From Ornithodoros turicata (taxonomy: Eukaryota; Arthropoda; Arachnida; Ixodida; Argasidae): a DNA stretch of 64,000 bases. Made by a program: the position numbers and the translations under genes. Shown here piece by piece: positions 22,101-31,100 of the stretch. Position 1 is the first letter of the stretch. Every line of letters begins with the position of its first letter. The DNA lies in assembly GCF_037126465.1 (NCBI RefSeq), contig NC_088204.1, positions 71,609,807 to 71,673,806 of the forward strand, given 5' to 3'. The notes under the pieces are model-generated. The model saw only the letters and a program-made list of their open reading frames with translations, ran no database searches and was not told the DNA's origin.

Positions 22101-25100
22101 AACTGCCGTGCCCGTGTCCACGAATGCTGCTGCTCTCGTCAAATGAGAGCTGACGCTTAGCTGACCACGTTTTATCCCGATGTCGGGTGTTTTGAACCCT
22201 TCCTCTGGGTCTGCCGACAAAGGAGACCGTAGGGAAGGCCATAAACCCTGTCCACATTCCGGTGTCGGCATGATGTATAACAAAGGAGGTCAGTTCTAGT
22301 GTTCTACTAAGATCGGATTGTGCCCTTGTTGTGTGTTTTTCGTGGATTGACGGGTTAGTCCACTCGAATGTGGAGTGGACCCGCCCCTGTTCAGTATTGT
22401 TCGTGCACTGGCAGGGCGGTCCTGTTCCGAAAAACATGAGGCACTGTCGTCCCTTTCATTTAATCCGGGGTATGGGGAAAGTACCACGAAAAAATAGTCA
22501 CCAGATAAGCCGCAGAGCGTCCGCGAAAAAAAAAAAAAATTGCGCATAAGCCGCGGCTAATACGCGTGAAAATACGGTAGATCAATCAATCAATCAAATC
22601 AATCAAAATATTTTATTACACATACCAAGCACACAAAGTTAAATGTGGGACTGCGAGGGCAGGCCTGTGATGCAGTCCCAAATATATACATATAGATGTG
22701 CAAAAGCTGTAGAAAAGTTGCATCAGAATATAAAAGTCATAAATTCATTCATAAATCCATAAACATCACAAAAGCGTGCAAAGACAGAAAAATATAGATA
22801 AAGCGACAATTTGACCGAAACCAAAGTTTAAAAAAGCTCTGTTGTGTGTTTCCTTATGGAGCTCAGTGGAACAGTGCAAACTATTTCAATTTGCATAGAT
22901 TTGTAACCAATTATTAATTGAGTTTTGTATTTACGACTTTCATTGCTATGATGTCGCCATTCGCTTCCGGCCAAAGTTCAAGGTAACTCGTTAACGTAAC
23001 CAAGTTCCTTTTTTTTTGATAACTTGTAACTTAACTCAGTACTTTTGCACCATGGTAACTTGCGGAGGAACTCGTTTCCTTTTCAGGTAACTTTGCCAAA
23101 GTAACTTAAGTTCCAAGTTACTTTCAATTCTCTTTTTACTCACGTCCACATATTTTCTTGCTTTCTCTCCGGTTCTGTCATGACATTTGTTCCCATAAAA
23201 CGTGATATTCAATCAATGACACTAGTATTCTATTCGGGAAGTAAGAACTGCTGCCATTGAAATGAAGCTGAACCATTGTGTGCTGACAGGGAGTAAGATG
23301 CAACGTGTTTGAATAGACCTGTACCAGAGAAACACCATCATGACGTTGGTAGACAGACTGAAACCGAAACAAATCGGAAGGAGAGCACGAATGGGCACTT
23401 GTTCGCTGCCTCCCATTGTAAGAAAAGTAAGACCGAAGGTTGCGTCCCATTCAGGGACCATTGTAATCCCCTCAAGACCGTGGCTTTCGGGCGTGACCTT
23501 GTCCACCTCTATCTTCGAGCATAGTTCAACTCTACCAAATTTGTGGCGCTGTCGAACACTATGATGTCATTTGTTTACAAACAGGGAGAGGTCTATTGTT
23601 GGACATAAACGAAAACGATCTAAGTGTGTTGCACTCCTTCACAGGCAACTCAAGGTCTAACTCAACTGCTCACGTGCGCTGCATCTGTGTACTGCTATTT
23701 TGTGGCCAAAGTAACTTGGAAGTAACTAGTCCTTTTTTTTTAAGTAACTCCGTAACTGCAAGTTACATTTCGGGCTGAAAAATTTTGTTATTACATTTTT
23801 CACACGGTAACTTATCTCGTAACAAGTTCTTTTTGACGGTAACTTCTCTATCTATGCTTCCGGCCTGTCTTCTGCCAAGCGATCAAGAAATGTGCTTAAG
23901 GCAGATATCATATCTTAATACATTGCTTAAGCAGCTTTATCTTCTCCAGAGTCTTACCAGTAATCCTAGCATATCACTTTATTGACTGAGTGCCACACAA
24001 TGGGCCATCACTAGCAGCAAATTGTGGCTTTGACCACGTTTTCGCTCTGCTCAGCTTACAAATGACAAAGTACAGTGGATCTATGGATCGCTATAATGGG
24101 CCACAGCAGAGACTGACCCAGACATACAGTGAACATTTCATAATCTGGCGTATTCAAACCACATGCTTTATTGGAGAAACAGTCACGTTAAAGAAAAACA
24201 TTTATGGGTCTGTAGTTTCATTATCACCTCTGAAAAAGCACTGGAATTCCCCAGATCAGCAACAGCTACATGAGTGACCTACATAAGCTGATGCAATGAA
24301 AGCTTCATTATTAATGTAATACCTTGGAACATGATGAACAGATACACGGGAATCATGATAACTTAATTTTCAAGAAATACGGCTAGCTCGTGTGGCTTCA
24401 CTGGAATTGTAGCTCCACCGGAAGCTTCAAGGATGATTGGCAGCTGGGAATCCACACATGTTGCGAGAGGCAGTAATTGCCGGTCGTTATGTTACGGAGA
24501 GTTAGTTGGAAGCTCTCATTCAGTCGGAAAACGAAAACGGCCAATATCTGGGCTGATATTCTCATCAGAAGTCTCCCGGTCTACAAAGAAATGTTATTTT
24601 GTGTTATCGAATGTTTAGCTTTGTTATTTGATAAGCATGCTTGTCATTTATTTTCTCACTTTGCTGTTACTTTTTTTTGTGTGTGTGTGTGTATATTTTT
24701 GGCATATAATTTGCATATTTTGCACTTAAGAAATTTATTGTAATGTTTTAGCATTACAGTTTGGTGCAGGGTTAAATTAATTTTATTTTATTTATTAATA
24801 CATAAGTAAATGATAAAATAAATTATGTTAAGATTACTGATACATTCTCTGGACTGCCCGTACAGCACTTGTTAAAGTTTAAACATGTACAAGGATCAAG
24901 ATAGAAGTGCCATGTATCGTGAGCTCTATCAAAGGGAACACCCGAGTACATGGTAGATAACCTCCTCTGCCACTTGTGGCGGTGCTGTGGCGACACAAGA
25001 AAGCAAATGCCGAGAGTTTTGCTGTTTTGTCTGGTGCTGGCACTCCTTCCTTATCAGCATGTGATACCATCATGCTGTAACAGCGTCGCTCGCTGCTTGT

Positions 25101-28100
25101 CAACGGAGTGTGGTGGGGGTGATGGCAACAGGAGGTACGTCAGCGTCCTTTCCACTTCCACACAGAATTAGCTACAAGGCATCGCCGTAGGTAACGCACG
25201 AGGCTATCTGCCATGCGCCCCCGTACTCCCGTTTATACATAAGAGATTCACACACCTAAAGCCTGCATCTTTGTTACAAAGCATGGCTTGTGCAGCCAGT
25301 GCATTCTGTTGCCATCTAAATTGTTAATTCATTCGTGAGAAACTGCAACTTTTGGCAAAGTTGATTGACCAAGTGATGTTCTTTGTCTGAACAGCTACCT
25401 GACAACAACCTTTGTGATAGAAGCTATGGCATCCACAAATGCCTTGGTTCATGGCAAGACTTTAAAACATTACAAGAGGGTGGTGGGAGAGGAAGAAGGA
25501 CATATAGCTGAAGGAAGGAAAGAGTATATGGCAGTAAGTTGAAAGAGCAACGGAATTACTTGCTTGACTTTGTCGGTGTGACTGTTGCTGTACTATTCCA
25601 ACCGCACACACAAGCGCTGGTCTATTGGGGCTGCCAGATGTCACGAACCTCTCCCCCGTCTGTTTCTGTCGTCTATTATTATATTACCCCCTTTAATGTA
25701 AGGCTTGGAGTGAAGGCTCACAATGATGCAAAGCTGTATTTACTCACATATTAGACACAGTCATGGCTCAACAAATGCTCGGAAAGTGTCAACCCTTAAT
25801 TCGATTCTTTTCTTCGGGTGGCTTTCTGGACACCTTAAATAACTAAATTCTCACCACCTCAAGCTTTTTGGCTCGAATTTTTGTTATTTCAATCGTTTTT
25901 CTCCTACGGGATTCCCTCGCCCAAGCCTTATCTCCCCCCTCACTTTGCATCAATCCCTTTTTGGGAATTCTTCGTCCCGTAACTTCAACCTTTTTCTCGA
26001 AAATTTTGCTCACCTCACCTCAATCTCCGTTTTGGAAATTTTTCCTCACCTCACCTCAACCTTCTAAAAAAATTTTCCTCACCTCTCCTCACCTCACCTC
26101 AATTTTTCTTTTTGGGCATTTAAATTCCCTTTTCTCTTCTTTTTTTTCATTGATTGCTCGGGGAGGTCTCACCTCACCTCAATGTCCGTGAGGTGAAGGC
26201 ACCCTTACCCTTGTCTGCCCTGGTGCGGATGCCCACCTCAAGCATTATTGACTCATTGCCCCTTGAAATTTTTACCCAGGGCACGGGAACGCAACAAAGC
26301 TTTCCATGTTTTGCACAAACCCAAAAGCATTGTTACACGTGCAGACTTCTGCAGTATTGATACGGATGCATACGACATATCTTTGTCTTCAGCACCAACA
26401 TGCGCTTCACATTTTCTTGAGAGCTTCATCAGGCACCAGAGAACATGACACATTTTTATTCCTTTTTCAACTTCATTTTCTTGCAGAATGAATTACGGAC
26501 GGACGAGATCATCGCAAGATCAGTCGACTTAGACGAGCGGGTCCCTCTGCTCATTAGCAGTTGAGTAGCTGGATCCTGTATTTGAAGTGCACTATTTGTG
26601 TTTCATATTACGTGTGTAACAAAATCATACTTTGCACGTAATTCCAGATTGCACGTAATTACATAACAGAGAAATTACAAAAATATGTGTAACAAAAGGT
26701 CGTAGAGCAGGTGTACATCAAGTATGTCCAGAGAAACACAAGCATTCAACCTCACGGTTAGCGTGGTTAGTCACGTGATAACTTAACTCAGGGGTTCTCA
26801 AACTGGGTCCTGCGACGCCATGCCAAGGGTTCCGCAGGCAGGAACCATGGGCAGCTACAGAGAGCATGCTCTCCGGCATGTTACAGTCCTAGCTAAATCC
26901 CAAATGGGGTTGTCCCAGATGTATTAAGTTGTTTGTTTGGTTAAATAAAAGTAGCTGTGTGCTCTATTAGTTTTCTGTGACCCCACTTGTGTTCTTTCAA
27001 AGGGTGGAGGTTCCTCCTGTGTTCCTGTGCATGTGCAGCATCCCCTGAGCCCACAAAGTGTGAGAACCCCTGACTTAACTTATATTAACGTAGATTGTTA
27101 CGACTACTTGTACCTTGCCAAAGGAAAGTTGTGTTTTTGTTTGTTAAGGGGATTAAAATCTTATTAACTAAATTGGTTGCTTATCTTCAAACTTGGAATC
27201 ACTGAAACGTATGTGTTCGTCTTGCCTTGACACATCTTGTACATTTTGCAGACGCTGCTGAGAGTATGGAAGAATCCTCGCACGTAGATTATTTTGCAAT
27301 TAAAGAAAGATTTGAACTGGTGAGTATGGCACTAAAATGGTATTGTCAGTGTTTTCCCCTCTACACGAATAATAGTGTAACGTACTCTGCTGGCTGACTT
27401 TGTGCAAAGGACATTTTGGGCACGGTTCTTAAACTAGCTTTCTCGCTGTCTCTTTGTCCAGGGGAAGATGGCATCTTTATACTTCAACAAGTGTAAGTTT
27501 TTCCTCCTCATTATTATCCTCATTGTGTACAGTCACACTTAAAACTCGATTAAATTCAAGTATAATTTACAAAAAAGCCAATGAATGCTGGCACTGGGAT
27601 TGAAACCTAGAGCCTCCTGATTTCTGGTCAGTGGTGCTACCAATAGACGATTTCAGAAATTGCATGAACGGCCCACCAGAGAGCGCCGTGTTGCGAAAGC
27701 CCCGCTGCACCTTGGGATTTAGTTTTCATGAGTCAGAGAGAAGAAGAAGAGCGCAAACGGTTTCGGTTTCTCTCTCCTTCACCTCCCGCACCTTCGAGCA
27801 ACAGGCAGACGAGCACGAATGTAAACCATTTCCCACGACGCATTGCGCGATGCACGTGACTTGGGCGACGGAGGGCCCCCGTGCGGAGCACAAGGGCAAT
27901 ATCTGAAATCGCCTATTACACCACATCTGCATTGTTTTCCCCTATGAATATTAGAGCCTCAAGCACTTCAGGAGGGATACATCATTTACGCTCTTCCCAC
28001 ACTCTTACATGCTTTCTCACAAATTCAGACATGAGGTTGCTGTAGAGAACCTGAAGTACAGAAAGACACATACACGAGGCAAGCTCCATCTAGGGATGGC

Positions 28101-31100
28101 ATAAACACACGTTGCCCCCTAGCAGAGCCGTACCGACCAGCTCCCGTCGCATAGTGGTTAGGCTGATCGCTTTCCACGCCGAGACTGGGAGGTGACACCT
28201 GTCACCGGCTGTGCTGTCTGAGGTTTTCCCTGGGTTTTCCGAAGACTTTTGAGACGAATGTCGGCGCTGTTCCCCTTGAAGTCTGCCCAGGACGCATACT
28301 AAGCTCCCTGTCTCCCACTCCTTCCTGCTGTCCTCTCTCCATCTGTCCACGTCTGTACGCCACTCATAGCCACAGTTGTTTCACGGTGCTAACGCGGAAT
28401 TTAAAATAAAAATAAAAAAGGAGCCGTAGCGACGAGGGAGTTCTTCTCGGTTGTGTTCTGCTGAGGTGTAATCGCACGGTCAAAAAAATATTGCTCCTTG
28501 AATCAATTTTTTTAAATCCTGCTCTGCCAAAGGAAGAGTTTTCGCCCCTTCCCAGGTCAAAACTCTGCTCCAGTTCTGCCAATGGAATGTGCCATTCGTA
28601 TTTTGAGGCCCTGTGTTTGTGCAGTCCATAGATGGGAGTTTGCCTCGGCTTTATCTTTATCCTTCCACATTTTATTCCTCCGTTTTATTCCTCAGTGGGG
28701 ATAAATCTGTTCTACATCTGCATTGCGATCTACCTCTATGGCGATTTGGCCATTTATGCCGCAGCCGTGTCCAAGTCGTTGAGAGACGTCACTTGGTACG
28801 TACCGCGTGAACTGTGAGGACACCACCATGATAGAGAAAGCCTGCTTATTTGTCGACGTGGCTTAACAACTAATAGTCAGCCAATCAGGATCGGGCTTAC
28901 AACGGCGGCAGCCAATCACGAACGTGCTTTCACCGGTGGTGGCCATGAAGACGAACCACCATCGTCTGCGAGTGATGATTGTACGTCCCCGCATACTACA
29001 GGTTTTCCCGGCGAGTTTAATCCAAGTGCCAGCTAAATTAATCCACGTGCCATGCAAACGTTATGGGGCATGGATTAATTTAGCTGGCACTTGGATTAAA
29101 ATCGCCGGGAAAACTTGGAAATAAAGCGCAAGACGACCCCAATCTTTCTCAAAACGGATTTTCTGGAAAGCGTGTTGCACTTTTTGTCTAAATATTCGGG
29201 TCTGCAGGTTCCAAGTAAGCTGCAGTCACTTGCGGGTTCTTGAATTCGCGAACAACGAATTGCAGTAGCAGATGAATTCTGGGTATATGTCCACGTAGCG
29301 AAGGAGGGAAAGGAGGCAATAAGCGGGCCTTCTGTACCTAGGTGGCGTTGACTGTGAGGACACATTTTGCTTTATTGTTGTAAAAGTGAATAGAGTTTAC
29401 AAACGATTGACAACACATTCAGCACTGCAAGGACAACCGTTCCCAATGTCACCAACGGAAGCGCCAAGGATATGGGAGATCTCCAGTGCTGGTCAGGAGC
29501 GGAAGTTTCTAGGACTGATGCCTACAGAATATATGTGGTAAGTTCGTTTGTTTTTTTTTTTTTTGTTTTTTTCACAGTATCTGGGTTAAACTAATTTATA
29601 ATTGTTACCATTGTGTGTTGTAATCGTTACGACAACATTGTGGGTGATTAAAGTAACTAAAAATTGACATCAAATAGGGTAAGTATTCAAAGTAGAGCAA
29701 GACTGTTGACAGAATGACAACCAGTCGCTTTGCTAGTGCCGCCGTAAGCTATGCGTTTCGAGGCGTCGTCTCTCGAAACTGTGGCATAATTGTCACCGAC
29801 GTAGCGCCTTCCAGTAACTGTATGGTCTGCACTGTACCCAAAGAGGACAGATACAAACTGATCAATCTGAGATCTAGTAATGATGAAGGAATCACCATAT
29901 TGGCTCGCATAATTAGAGTACTTATTCTAAAAACATGGTGTCATAGAGTCAATGACAAGAGGGAAAAAATGGGTCCCAAAACTTGCTGAGCAGTTGCTGT
30001 CGTCTGCTATGGTAGTCGTACGACCGCTTCTGTGCATTCAAAATTCAAACTTCCATTGTCCAGTCATGATGTAGATCTCGCTGGCCGATCTGTAGCGCTC
30101 ATAACAGATCGTGCAGACTGGTTCCTCATAGGGGTTGTTGATTATGACATGGTCGTTATAATCTAGTAGGTCATGATCAAAACTTTATTGCATGACATGC
30201 TTTTGAATACTGACATTGGTTGACTAGTATATACTCCTTATCCTCAAAAGCATGTGTGGCAAAGGGGCTCCAGCAGTTGTTGCGGTGACTGGCACTGTAC
30301 CATGGAGGCCAGTGGTGTTGCTAGAGGCTCATTGTGCTAATTAAATGAGTAAGTCAATAGGATACACAAGTAAACGAACCTCGATATGACGAAACTAACG
30401 GGAATCACGATTTCTTTCATTGTACCGAATCATAATGGTACTACAGCAAGAGATGAGGACAGAAGGTTAAAACACGAAGGCCTGCAGGCTCGCAACTGGT
30501 GAAATTTTAATCAACACAATCTATATATACAACTCTAGGTAGGTTACGCCCACATGAATAAAGCATGAGCACAATGTGCAGTACCATTATGAACCTGTAC
30601 CTACTCCCCCATGCAGTCCTTTGGTTGTACCGAGTCATTCGTTGTATCGAGCCTGATGAAATATGGCAGCCAGTTGCCGCAAGGAATACAAATTACTTTG
30701 CTGCACCGCGAATTTTGTTATATAGCGATTCATTTTATCGAGGCTTGACTGTGCAAAACCTCAAAGTTTTACTGTCACTTTTGAACTCCAGAATTGTTAA
30801 TGTTATTAACTTCTCAGTGTTGTCACAGCATAGCAGCTCACTGACGTGCACTCTTGTCTTGTACAAAAACAAACCCGTACACACAGCAGTCTACCACAAG
30901 GTTTGTCTCTGAGTGGCACTGGCAGAATAATTGTGGTGACTGTTTCTTTACCAACGCCATACTCAGACACACGTTCCACCGAAATTGGCTGCTTAAAGTA
31001 CAAACTCTTGAGGGTGCCCGAAATGCCCAGCATCACCTTCAAGTGTGTGTCTCCTAATGAAATCATGTGACGCAGCTGGCTTTCCTGTGCCTGCTGGGAC

